From: Lumbricus rubellus
Taxonomy: Eukaryota; Annelida; Clitellata; Crassiclitellata; Lumbricidae
Direction of reading: 5' to 3'
NCBI GenBank assembly: GCA_945859605.1
Contig: OX243812.1
Span: forward strand, 46,925,647-46,989,646
DNA length: 64,000 nt
Both the position numbers and the translations under genes were made by a program. Position 1 is the first letter of the stretch. Each line of letters opens with the position of its first letter. The notes beneath the pieces are model-generated. The model was not told the origin of the DNA and searched no databases. It saw nothing but the letters and a program-made list of their open reading frames with translations. Shown here one piece after another: positions 1 through 12,500 of the stretch.

Positions 1-2160
1 TCAGCGCCTTCTGTTTCTCAGCCTTGGTTTATATAGATCGTCGTGGTTCGTAGCCGTCTGCTTTTACGTGGAGTTGCTAATGAACGAGTAGGGTATAGAG
101 GATGCAAATGAATTACCCTATTTTGTAATGTAATTGTTGTCACTCATCTTTTGCCTGACCATTCGGCTTGCTAAGGATCTAGCATTTAAAGTGTTGTGTC
201 AATCAAGGATAAAATAATGTGGTTTTAAATGCGCATAGGAAGACAGAGATTCGCTGAACATCAACTCCAAGCAATTCTTGTTACAACAAGTCTGTTAATG
301 CGTTATGCAATTGCAGATAGCTTAGAAGATTATGAAAATTTGGTATTTTGGAAAACTGAAAGCAATCCTAATCTATTCTAAACGACACAGATGCCATTGA
401 CAGATGTAGAATTTGACTCCTAGGCTTGTATATATTGCATGTTGAATTATTGACTAATTATATCCATTTGCAACCCTTTTTGGAGGGTGCATAGGGATTT
501 GTGTATAATATTACACTTTATTAGGGCATTGGATTAAAAGCTATACAGTTTGATTTATATTGCAGTATAATAGAGCTATGTTGTATTCTATTATCCTTTG
601 CTGGTTTGTTCATGAATGTGAAGATGTTGTCTGATTCGAGCTTCCCCCTTCCGACCAAATCGACTTAGTTTTATGGAGGCTATTATAAAAGCGAGGATTA
701 ATTGTGACTATAACATTGTCAGTGGATGGTTTGTTTTATGACATTGTTGTGATCTAGAAATGCAATTTCAGTGTTACATTGTGTAAATGCTTATATTATA
801 TGTAAATCATGAACTTAACAGATAGCAGTTGCCTGGTTAAACGCTGCTTTTAAAGTTCTGTGTGACAGAATTAAGAATTGAATGCTAGGAAGACGTGTTG
901 AGAACCTTATAAGACGAAGAGAGAAAAGATAGAAGAAAATTATTGTTAGTAGTCTCATCTCTTAGCAGAGATTCAGGAAGATTTAGAAGGTGTGGAAGTC
1001 CATACATAAAAGGAATAGAACAGAGTGCGAGACCCGTCATCTGGTATGGTCACGTGATTACTTCCATCTAATAAGATTGTTATGTAAAACGGAAGAGACG
1101 CACAAGACAAAGATGCTGCTGGCCAGGATATGGACGAAGAGAAAGGGAGAGTTTAGACGAAATGAAGCGTACAAACTGGGAGGATCACGCAAGCGATATA
1201 GGAGAATCGTATGCATGAATGATGAAAGCGTCGATTCGACTACACATGGGCAGTGAACCATGAATTATAATATGTCGTGCTTGCTCACGTGTGATAGATC
1301 TTGAACTATTCTGTTAGATGATGATCATACAGGTTTGGTAATTATTTCTAAATCAAGAAAATCTGCTGAGAAGAAACGTTGATGCTTTGTTCTGACGGGA
1401 GAGATTCTGTCTTTCGTTGAATGATGATCAAGACTTAGATAATTATTAATTATGATAAATATTGCCATTGACTGCTGTCTACAGAAAACGTCTCCGCTAG
1501 ATGTTTATTTAGATTGACAAATCGTTATGACTGTGTTGTATATATTGCGTTAATGTTGTGAATTAATGATTATAGCAGGATAAAACGGACGGCTGTTGAA
1601 AAGTAATAAATGTGAAAATCTAATGCTTTATTATTTTGTTGTCTTCAATTTTTATAATCAAGCCTATTAAGCTTTAGCGACTAAGTTGCTAGTTGGCTTT
1701 TAAAAATCAGCCGGTGACACGAAAGGGAGTATCACCCCTGAAAGCTATCCGGGGGATGAATCAATCTATACCCCGGATGGAATTAACCGGTCTAGACTAT
1801 CCGGGGGGATAAACCATTCTATCCCTTTTTTAAATGCGTATAATTGAAATATTTATACTCTAATCAAAATTTAAAGTGACTCTAATTGTTTTAAGTGTCC
1901 TAAGCAATGTTCAGAGATAGGCAACTCGAAATTATTTTGCGACTCTAAGTGTTCTCAAGTGTTTTAAATGTTCTAAGTGCTATATAGCCAAAGCAAAAAA
2001 TTATCTAGTAGGAATAAACATACCGGTTAGTGTCATTGGTCAAAACAAAGCAGATGAAAATTAATTTGCAAAAACAAATACACGCGGAAGTGGCTTTTCC
2101 GAGTTTTCCTCATTTGGGGGGGGGGGGGGGGGTAGGATTAATATGGCGGATACTCTATTT
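1..2160. other. Gene-free stretch
   Basis: No open frame with domain or splice support on either strand. Around 1690-1830 there are short repeats of a CTATCCGGGGGAT-like word, and 1925-1980 repeats TTCTAAGTG-like words. Nothing else recognised. Confidence 0.5.
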
Positions 2161-2169
2161 CGTGACACC

Positions 2170-2207
2170 GGCAGTTGTCATACTCCTCATACTGCATCAT
2201 GCAAGTG
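2170..2207 (-). pseudogene. Fragment of the last RPTP exon
   Basis: Thirty-eight bases identical to 6488-6525 in the terminal RPTP 1 exon, in the same orientation. They cover the part that encodes [11 protein letters not shown]. The flanks are unrelated, so this is an isolated copied or recombined piece, not a working exon. Confidence 0.6.
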
Positions 2208-3061
2208 GACCAATGGATCAAAATCATAATGAAGTCAGAGGACAACGATTTATCAGCTCCAAGTAGGCCTAAAGTTTGGCCACTTTAAAGTTAAATTTTT
2301 GAATAAAAATCTTTATTTTTGCGTATTATTCATTGTAGGCAGTGACAAAAGTTACACATTCACATTATTATTTACAGTTTATCGAATTTATTTAGTAAGA
2401 TTAATCTCATTTTCCAGTTCCATTTGCAATCTCAATATTCTATTTAAGCTGCAAGTCGATTCTCTCATTCTTCTTTCCCCTTTTAGCGCCACATTGATTT
2501 AAGATCTCACAGTCAATTCTATGTAAGCTTACTTATGTTGCGCCATAAAGTGTCATTTCAACAATATCAATACAATATGCAATTCTTTGAAGACAAACTG
2601 GCAATCTTTTAATTTAAAATTCACCGGTGACGAATCATCGAATCCTATTAAAAACTGATCAACAAGTCCATACGTTCGACAAGAGGTTACCATGGAAACG
2701 AACATTTCTAAAAGCTTCAAAATAATATGGCGGTGGGTATACATATAGCCTATGTATAAAGCAAAACGAACAATCGAGGGAACACAATTGGGTGAACCTG
2801 TCTTAGAAACAAGAAGGTGGCATGCAAATAGAAAGCTCTACAACAAAACCACAGAAATGGTAGAACACAGTCCGAGGTGTAACCAATCTTCTTTAGTCTT
2901 CTGCCGTTGAGTTTTGGTTATTACTATTAACAATACAACTGATAATATCGACGAATCAATGACGGCGGCAACGACATTAGTAGGCCTAATTGTTTACCGA
3001 GTATCTTATCATAATTATTCGTAATCGTAAAAATAACTTGATTAGCTCTTCCTTCTCATAT

Positions 3062-3168
3062 CTATTTCTTCCTCCTCCTCCTCATCATCATCATCAACAT
3101 CATCATCATCTGCATCTCGTTGCCATCACAATCATCATTATCAATAGCATCATCAATAAACAGACATC
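3062..3168 (+). repeat. CTC/CAT trinucleotide-rich simple repeat
   Basis: CCTCCTCCTC followed by repeated CATCAT and CATCAC words. Open frames across it are low-complexity artefacts. Confidence 0.7.
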
Positions 3169-3378
3169 ATAATCGAAACGACAGCTAATAATAGATTTCT
3201 TTTGGCGCAGTAAAAATATTCAGCAACAGAATTCAAACAAGCAATGGACTAAAATGAAAAGATATTGCTTTTGATCTCAGAAGTAATATTATAGATCATG
3301 ATCCTGTTTTAGCAGACGCTTAATAACTAGATATCTTTTGTTCTCTTTTCCATATATATGTAATTGCACACAAAATAC

Positions 3379-4381
3379 TGTAACGTTAATCAGGATCTGC
3401 CGGTGTGTGGTAAGGCACGCGTGTCGCTCCCCTGGAGCGTAAGTTCGGCCTCCGTGGTATATCGAAGGACTTATCGCGATACTGCCGTCAACGCGTCGAA
3501 CCAGAGTCACAGAAACGTCTTTCCCCACGAGAAATACTGAAGACGCAGAGTTCTTTTCGATAGTTTATTAACTCTTCACGATAGCAGCACGTAATTAAAG
3601 CACGCAACGACTGTCTAATTATCACTGCGGAACTGAACCCCAGACTGACCGACTAACTTCACAGCGACTCTCTCAGGCTGAACTACTGCGGACTCCACAA
3701 CGACTCTCTCAGACTAACTCTCTGCGGCTGACCGACTATTACCTCTTACTCACGTCGTCCCAACTACATCTATTCCAGCTACATCTATTCCAGCTCCTGA
3801 CTACTGCGGACTCCCTCTATTTATAGCTTGTCCTAGCCGGGAGGCGGGGCCTAGGGAACAGAAGCCGGGAACAGAAGCCGGGAACACAAGCCGGAGAACA
3901 CAAGCCGAGGAACAGAAGCCGGGAGGCGGAGCCTAGGGAACAGAAGCCGGGAACAGAAGCCGGGAACACAAGCCGGAGAACACAAGCCGAGGAACAGAAG
4001 CCGGGAGGCGGAGCCTAGGGAACAGAAGCCGGGAACAGAAGCCGGGAACACAAGCCGGAGAACACAAGCCGAGGAACAGAAGCCGGGAGGCGGAGCCTAG
4101 GGAACAGAAGCCGGGAACACAAGCCGGAGAACACAAGCCGAGGAACAGAAGCCGGGAGGCGGAGCCTAGGGAACAGAAGCCGGGAACAGAAGCCGGGAAC
4201 ACAAGCCGGAGAACACAAGCCGAGGAACAGAAGCCGGGAGGCGGAGCCTAGGGAACAGAAGCCGGGAACAGAAGCCGGGAACACAAGCCGAGGAACAGAA
4301 GCCGGGGGGCGGAGTCTATCAGAACATGGCCTGGGGAAATCCAAGGGGACGGCTCAGGGGGAAAACCCAGGTTCTCTACAT
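3379..4381 (-). mobile_element. LTR-like unit (possible solo LTR) with minisatellite in its upstream part
   Basis: Read on the minus strand the unit starts TGTAGAGAACC and ends AACGTTACA (TG...CA ends). It holds a TATA box TATAAATAG (3817-3825), then about 260 nt of repeated short words, then an AATAAA signal (3564-3569). This order matches U3-R-U5 of a long terminal repeat. No internal coding region flanks it. I could not find a clear 5-bp target duplication, so the ends are provisional. Not assigned to a retroelement family. Confidence 0.45.
3848..4310 (+). repeat. Minisatellite, about 82-bp unit, five to six copies
   Basis: Repeats of a unit built from variants of GGAACAGAAGCCGG and GGAACACAAGCCGG, ending GGAGGCGGAGCCTAG. 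Copies start near 3851, 3933, 4015, 4085, 4156 and 4239, some short by one subunit. Inner period about 14 bp. It sits just upstream (minus strand) of the TATAAATAG box. Confidence 0.9.
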
Positions 4382-4496
4382 CACTAAGCTTTTATGTAGC
4401 GCATTCGTAAATATAATAATATTAAGCAAAGCAAGCAGACTGATTAAATGAATAATTCTTAGGCTAATCACAAAGTTTGCCTTCGATAATATTATA

Positions 4497-5920
4497 CAGG
4501 GTGGCTCAAAAAAAAATACCCCACCGGATAAAATGCAATATCTTCGCAACCCATTGATATTTTTCTACGAAAATTTCCCAATTTGTAGGGGAATGAATTT
4601 CCAACAATCCCTAAAAGTGTCACTTTTAAATTTTCATGTTTGCAAAAGTTACAGTTGTTTAAACTTTCAATTCGGTTTTTTCGAATTTCCGCGGAAAATT
4701 AACGTTATTTGTTGATTTCCATGTCAATTAATATCACCTTTCACTTCCACCTCAGAAATCCGTTTTACAGTTCATCGTAAAGTATGATGGTAGTGTACAT
4801 TCCCTGCTTTAATACGAGCTCGAATTCTTTTTGTGAAACTCGGTATGGGCTTGTTGATCGACTCCTCCGGCAACTGATCCCACATTACCAGCAAGACTTC
4901 CTTCAGTTAGCCAATGTTCTCCAACTTGGGATGAAATGTCTTGCATCGTTCCAGCATACATGTAGCTTCCCAGTCGTAATAAACAAAAGGGTTAAGGTCT
5001 GGCGAGTTTGATGGTCATTCACCTGTGCCAATAAATTTACCGCAGTTGATGGCAATAAGATGGCATCATCATAGTCAACCCTGCCTTGCGAGCAAGCAGG
5101 CGCACCGTCCTGCTGAAAAAACCCAAATGTTAGAACATACCTGCAGTCCTCAATGAGTCTGGGTAACAGAGTTCCACGGTAAGTTTGACATCTAGCCTAC
5201 TGAATGGGATGAAAGTGCAGTCTTCCCTTGCAGTCGTAACACACGCCAGCAGATTTAACTTTACCTTTGCGACTACCAAGCGAATTTCGTGAACATCGCG
5301 CTTTTTTCCGTCAGACCAAACGACCACTGTCTTCCTGCTTGCTCACACGGCAAGGTTAGTTATGATGACGCTACCTTATTGCCATCAACTGCAGATTATT
5401 TTGTCACAAACACGAATGACCAACAAACTCAATATACCTTAACCCTCTTGATTACCACTTATGTGGAGCTCTGCTAGACATTTCATCCCAACTTGGAGAA
5501 CATTGGCTGGCTGAAGGAAGTCTTGCTGGTAATGTGGGATCAGTTGCCGGAGGAGTCGATCAACAAGCCCATACCGAGTTTCACAAAAAGAATTCGAGCT
5601 CGTATTAAAGCAGGGAATGTACACTCCCATCATACTTTACAATAAACTCTAAAACGGATTCCTGAGGTGGCAGTGAAAGGTGATATTATTTGACATGGAA
5701 ATCAACAAATGACGTTCATTTTTCCGCGGAATTTCGTAAAAACGGAATTGAAAGTTTAAACAGCTGTAACTTTTGCAAACATAAAAATTTGAAAGTGAAA
5801 CTTTCAGCGATTGTTGGAAATTCATTCCCCTACAAATTGGGAAATTTTCGTAGAAAAATGTCAATGGGTTGCGAAGATATTGCATTTTATCCGGTGGGGT
5901 ATTTTTTTTGAGCCCCCCTG
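4497..5920. mobile_element. Tc1/mariner-type element, rearranged into a large palindrome
   Basis: Ends CAGGGTGGCTCAAAAAAAA and the inverse, flanked by TA (495-496 in 44xx; 5921-5922), the mariner target site. The left arm on the minus strand carries transposase remnants: FQQDGAPACSQ (the QQDGAPAH region), WPSNSPDLNPF (third catalytic Asp region) and LPEESINKPIPSFTKRIRARIKAG (C terminus). The right arm carries the same C-terminal region in the opposite orientation (around 5289-5640, with DHCLPACSHGKVSYDDATLLPSTA on the plus strand). Both are broken by frameshifts and stops, so neither can make a transposase. Confidence 0.82.
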
Positions 5921-6350
5921 TAGACCTACAACACCAAAGTCTCCGGTTATTATTAACCAAACAGATGGACAGGGCACAATGGATGACACATCAAAGCAAC
6001 AAAAAAATAATAATGACAATAATATAAATACAATAAATATCCAAACTTAAACAGATCCTGTGGTTCAAAGTTTTGTGAAAGATTTGATATAGGCAAACGT
6101 TTTGATTTACAAGTATATGCTTGATTTAATTCTCGCTTGGTTATTGATATCGCATAGGCCTATACAGTAGACGCAACCGTGAGATGTTAAAGAAGAAGTT
6201 TCCAATAACAGAACACATTTAACTTTGCAGGTAGAATGCATAATGCAATACAATGTCATCATAAGTAATGCTGGGTATATTACAAAATGCATTGCGTAGG
6301 TATAAATTATAGGCTTGTTTAGAATCAAGAACGAAGATACATTGACGGTT

Positions 6351-6557
6351 CTAGAAATCTCCGAGCTTGACAGGTTTCGATGCGCTGAGACCCTTCATGG
6401 TCTTCGGCTTCGAATCCAGGACGTTAGCATAGACAGCGCGAAGATTAGATGTCTTGTTGTGCTTCTCGTGTCCTGTGGAGACCGGTTGGCAGTTGTCATA
6501 CTCCTCATACTGCATCATGCAAGTGCACGCGAGGTCGTGCAGAAATGAATACTGCTC
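6351..6557 (-). CDS. RPTP 1 exon 23: last D2 helix and cytoplasmic tail
   Basis: Begins [10 protein letters not shown], the last helix of PTP domains, after acceptor AAACAG. It continues through [11 protein letters not shown] to a basic tail with [10 protein letters not shown] (Tyr1051) and ends VKLGDF-stop at 6351-6353. The Y-A-N stretch resembles a Grb2-type SH2 docking site and has a counterpart in the second RPTP gene. A possible ATTAAA poly(A) signal (minus strand) lies at 6125-6130, before the mariner element. Confidence 0.85.
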   Translation of the reverse strand, partial: EQYSFLHDLACTCMMQYEEYDNCQPVSTGHEKHNKTSNLRAVYANVLDSKPKTMKGLSASKPVKLGDF

Positions 6558-9500
6558 CTGTTTAAAAATCAACCAATACAAAACAGCCTCAGTTTCCAAG
6601 CGGACTGATTTTCCGAATATTGAGCTGATTACTAAGTCTTGGTATCGGGGTTCATACATTAGATACCAGCGCGATGGGAGTTACTAAATAGTAAATGTAA
6701 TTAATTAAACAGTTAAGACTACTGAAAGGTAACACTGTAGCAGCATAAGCCGATGTGAATAGAATAATATCCTCCTCTATACCTACTCAGTCGCTGTGGC
6801 TTTGTCTCTACAAAGAACCGTGAGGTGGCTCGCTACTTAAGATGTCCCATCGATTGTCGTACCTACCTATGTTGCATTACAATGGTGTGGCTGGGAGACA
6901 AATGTCAGGATCATAAGTCATATGAGTTTTGGCAGTTATCACTATCTGTGTATCTATTTATGATTATTGTTTTTATCATCTCTACACTGTGTCCCAATAA
7001 ATCGAGACCCCTTTTTATAATGTGAATAAAACAGGCAAATCTTAATCGATTTTCAAAATTTTAAAACTGTTTTTATCCTGAGATAATTATCTTACGCTGA
7101 TTCAAATATGAAGTTTCTGGCATGAATATTGACGTCACAATTACGTCATTTGCATCATAGAATTCCAATGTTAAGTACCGAAAAAGTTGTGTTCGGTACT
7201 GAACATATGAATTCTCTGATGCAAATGACGTAATTGTGACGTCAATATTCATGCCAGAAACTTCATATTTGAATCAATGTAAGATAATTATCTCAGGATA
7301 AAAACAGTTTTAAAATTTTGAAAATCGATTAAGATTTGCCTGTTTTATTCACATTATAAAAAGGGGTCTCGATTTATTGGGACACAGTGTACATTTCCAC
7401 TGACTCTTCTCTCTTGTCATTTCTGTTGGAGAAAATCCATTCTGTTCATTTAACCGAAAATCACTTCTATTGGCACATCTGCCCTGGCAGCACGTGCACG
7501 TGGCCGGGTTACAAAGCCTGAGAAGCGATTATTGTGCTTTGTATTTAGCTGCAGTACAACTTTATTGGAGAAACCTCATTAATCTTGAATTTAGTGCCAG
7601 CGGTAGGCAAATTGCGCCACACATCTGTCAGAGGAGCAAAACTATATCAAGTTTATCACCGTCGAATTCTACATTTTCGTCTAGTAGTCTCTAATTTAAA
7701 TCACCATTGAGAGTCAATTTTTCATTCATATTTTTGATTGAAGCGACTTGTTTATTGCCAGTCCATCAATTGCTATTATTTCTGGTGTTTGACCCGTGAT
7801 CTTAATTGGGACACAGTGTACATTTCCACTGACTCTTCTCTCTTGTCATTTCTGTTGGAGAAAATCCATTCTGTTCATTTAACCGAAGATTGTACAAAGA
7901 CTGGATTTGAGTTCTATGTCAGGTGGAATTAAGAGACGGAATGCAGTCAGCCAACGTTTCCGACCATCTCCACTTGAAAACGAATCTTAATTCATTCGAC
8001 AGCAGTACTCACACTTTCTCTCATCCATCCATTGCAATCTTCAGTACTCACACTTTCTCTCATCCATCCATTGCAATCTTCAACGTTGAAAACGAAGCGA
8101 GCAGCTTGCGTGTTACACAAATGTGATTCACATTGGACATAGGCTAATTGGAAAAGTCATTCAGAGTCTACAATTAGCACTATACTCAGAGTTTCTGCGA
8201 GTTTTCTTTAGTAAAAAATAATATTATTTAAATTGTTATGTGCAGGAGCAAGGATTTCATTAATTTTAAATTGTCTTTGCGTTAGAGGAGACCCAGAAAT
8301 TCGGTAAATTTAGTTTATAATTTCCACTTGAGTTAAAAATATCCACACAATGACATCGTGTGAATGTAGAAAGGAAAAGTCAGGTCTATACATGTACTTG
8401 CTCCTTCAAGTACACATTTGGCTCAATCATTGATTTACAAGAATTATATTTTGTTTTAGATTTTAAAATTAAGACCCAACACGTGTTCGTGATGTATAAA
8501 GTGAACTTTCTCACCATTGAGCTAACCACCTGTGGTCTATTTATAGCGATGAAGCGACATGCGAGAAAGACATCAACCACTTGTTCCACCTTCATCATGT
8601 CAATCAGGTGCATGGCAGCCGCAAACAGTCCGGACCTGACGGCGCCATCGCTAGTAAAAGACGGAGACAACAGAGACGGTTACTGGCTTCGCTTCTCATT
8701 AACAATGCATGTTGAGATGGACACACATACACACAAACACACATACACACAAACACACAAACACACAAACACACATGCACACATACACACAAACACACAT
8801 ACACACATACAATGCATGTTAAGATGGAGTTCAGTTGGTCTATGGAGGCACGCATGCAGGTGTAAAGAATCATATACTTAAAACTCCCTGTCACCTGTCG
8901 CCGCTCTACTCTATTAACGCAACCTGTACCAGAGACTCTGAACTTTCACACCATCTAAAGGCTGTCGACGGGATTCCGTTGGATGATTCTACGTGTCTGC
9001 GAGGGATCGCCACTGATGACTGTTTCCGGCTCACTGTGACTTATTTTGCTAATTGATGAAATTTTCTTGTTGTTATGACATTTAACATCACTTCCGCTAG
9101 TTAGCGCAGAGTAGATTTCTTGAAGAGGCGCTATATAAATATTCTAAATAAAATAAATAAAATATATCAAATGAAAGCATACAAAATAGTCTCCAACATA
9201 TAATAGGATAGGGCTACAGAAAACGTCTGCTTGCGTTGCATGAGATGAGATTTTAAAAAATTAGTAGCAATAGATAGAGATTGAAGTTATGTGAGAAGAA
9301 CAACGCAAAAGAAACGTAGATACATTAAACAACTGACAGAAGACAAATTCACACAAAGAATGGAAAGACGTTAGATAAGATCCCAAGCGTGACATGAAAT
9401 AATGTTAAGACAGAACATTAAATTCTCTAACGCATTAATTTAAGCAATACCATAATATTAACTTCTAAGACGCAAAGACCTAGCACTTCACCGTAATATT

Positions 9501-12500
9501 GAAAGACTACAGCATGATAGGCCTATAACAAGACTGCATACTTAACAAAGGACCACATACGCAAATATTTTCATCGTCTCAGCGTGCATGCATACACACA
9601 TATAATATATATATATATATATAAATACAAATTATTACATACATGTATACATTCACAGGCCTACATAAACGAAGCACAATTGATCAGATTGCTCACATGC
9701 ATTGGATGACGAGTTTGTCCTTGGTTGAGTTGGCCATCAGAATATTCATGAGCTCTAGTAGCAGACTGGGTCTACTTGGCACCAGATCTCCGTTCGGCCA
9801 TCCTTTGATCTGGTACTGGCAAACCGACAAAGGATCGATTCGCTTCAAAGAAAAAATCAGCTTTTAGATAAACTCCATGGTAACGGCTTTCAAATTTCCA
9901 TTTCATTAATGGATTATGACTAAAAGTACAGCTTAGGAATTGGTTTTGTCAATTATTGTCTCAATTTGTAAAGAAATAGCAGAAGAATAAGATGAGGCAA
10001 TCGCTCATTTAATGCAGAAGTCTATCAGAGTTAGTTACAGGCATTCTCCCTTCTATATTTAGAGTTCAGTTTATTAGAATTCAGTTGATTATATGGCAAA
10101 AGTAAAGCAGATCCTGACGGGAAATTGAACCCCCGACCACTCGGTCAACAGTCCACCACTTTGATAATAATATAAATGGGCAATCGCGCATTCCTGTCAT
10201 CCTATGCCTATTAGACTTGTCTGGAAATCCAAGGATCTTCACTTGAGGACATTCAAGAGTGACACTTAGATGATGTGAAGTAATAACATCACATGCAGAA
10301 GTGTCCTATAATGTCCTATAAAGGCCTGCGGTGTTTTTCTATCGGAACGCACCAGAACGGCGGTCAAGCACCATTTCGGCACTTTCTATGTCTCGGAAAT
10401 TATTTCATTTTTAATATCCGCCACCTGTTATGAGTTCCGGCGGCACCTTTGTTTCTAGAAAAAGCACTGTTTAATACTTAAATCATTATAATATTATGTA
10501 ATCGGATTGACTCACTTCTTTTGTGTTCGTCAAAGTGAATTCACGGACGAAGATCGTTGAAGACAATTCCTTCGTCGACATCACTTCCACTTCGAACGGA
10601 CCATAAGCCTCCGTGACATTCTCTTGCGGCCAGTACAGCGGACAATTCTGATTGATTACAGAATATATCACATTGAAAATGTATATTCTAATTGTCTGTG
10701 TAACAGTGCAAGCGAACATGACCACAAAGGTTCTTTGTGTCAAGAATATTCACCAGAAAGTTTTCAAAATTGATTATACTCTTTTTGTATACGTTGAAAT
10801 TGAATTAAGACAAATGCAATTATTTCAATTAAGAAGAAAGGTAGGTCTTCACTTGGAGACGACGCGTGTAATAGGTGTGATCTAAGCAGAGATAGATTCT
10901 GGTTATTGTAAATCTTATACATAATGTGTTTCAAAAGAAGTTGTGTTTGAAGAGATGATGGTCACCTCATCATCACCGCTTTCGATTTCATTGAGAAGAA
11001 CGATAGTCTTCAGTCGATGATCCCAGATGAGTCGCCAGAAATCAATGATTGTCTCGGGCAAAGGCAACTGCGTCAGGATGTAACCATCCTTCGATCGATA
11101 GCTCTGCAATCAACAACACCGATCGTAGATCAAGCGCCTATAGGTTTGAAACTAGAGATGAGGATTTTTATAATTAATTAATCGATTAATCGTCAAATAA
11201 AATAATCTAACAATTTGGCCTGTTTGGTTAATTTTCTAATAAGTTTTGTGTTTATTTCGCAACGAGAAGCTGAAATAAAACGTAGATGAAATTAATAAAA
11301 TTTTATCGATCGATTATTTAAAATAAGTTGTGGAGATAATAGGCCTATCTATCTAAATTATTTTAAACCAGTACCAGCCCCAGGCCGACCTAAAAATATT
11401 AGAAACCCAATGATGAATGAACTACATGTAGGCTATAGATCTACATTCTACATTGACATCTACCATATATTGAGTCAGTCATCAATGCCGCCAATAGTAT
11501 GTAATAAGGTACAATATGGCTTTTAACATGACAACAATCATTGAAGATTGTGGCATATTTAGGGTCTAAGAGCGTCAAATTGTCCAGTTAATCATTTTGG
11601 TTATAATTTATACTAATAAAGCTGAATTTAGTGTTATAATAAAGTTGAATTTAGTGTTATAGGCCTATTGAGAATTTGGTCCACCAAATACAACACCTCA
11701 AACTCAAGTTATAATGACTCATCGGAGGTCATTTGTGACAGGTCTATTAGTATATTAAATTATCAACATGCGTATGCCTACAGATGAAAAGACCTCTATT
11801 ATATGTGTATAACGCGCATATAAACTATAGGTCTACTAACATCGGCGTAGACTGCGTTGATGTAGTCACCTCCATTGCAATAAGTGGCCTCAAGATACGG
11901 TCTTCCATCATCGCCTACATGAATAAAACTTTCCATCATTACAACATATACTGTAGGTCTATTATTATTTTGTCATTTCATGTCCGTAAAAGGCAATTGT
12001 TAAAATCTTTCTTAAATACTCAGTTTCAAAACGACCATAGATAACAATGATTCGACATATAGATTATATTAGGCCTATACTACATACGCCCATTTTACAA
12101 CTGCTTAACAGCTAGATTCTCATAAAATGGTTATGTTACAAAACAGATCAGTTATGTATGTAGAATGAACAAAAATGCGTTTTGTCAATTATAGTGTCAC
12201 GCTGAAGTTGTTCAAGTGGTCCAAATACCCAGAATGATAATCTCAATCGTAATCGTAATCTCCAAATGTCTAGAGCACCACTCGAAAGCTGAGCGCAGGG
12301 CACCAGCTTATTCACGAGCGCTGTGCCAATGGCTAGGTTGTCCAAAAGAGTAGTCAGAGGGCAATTGTAGTCCGGGTATATAGCATAGAATCAGAGGCTG
12401 CAGAGTAGCTGTTAAGGTGGGTGGCGTTTAAGTCGAGAGTTGGAAGGCAGAAGATCAGGTGAGTCGGGGGAGGAGTGCCTAAAAGAGGGAAGACTTTAGT

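Noticed and set aside
3851..4344. Minus-strand frames of 66-109 codons with repeated PASVPGFCS-like units
   Set aside because: The minisatellite unit is open in this frame by composition; no flanking exon or signal peptide.
7119..7245. TGACGTCA-like CRE sites in the MITE arms and at 31470-31490 and 32140-32160
   Set aside because: They are part of the inverted repeats of two related mariner-type elements; regulatory use cannot be claimed from sequence.
8360..8881. Plus-strand 173-codon frame
   Set aside because: Antisense to an RPTP 1 D2 exon and then a CA microsatellite.
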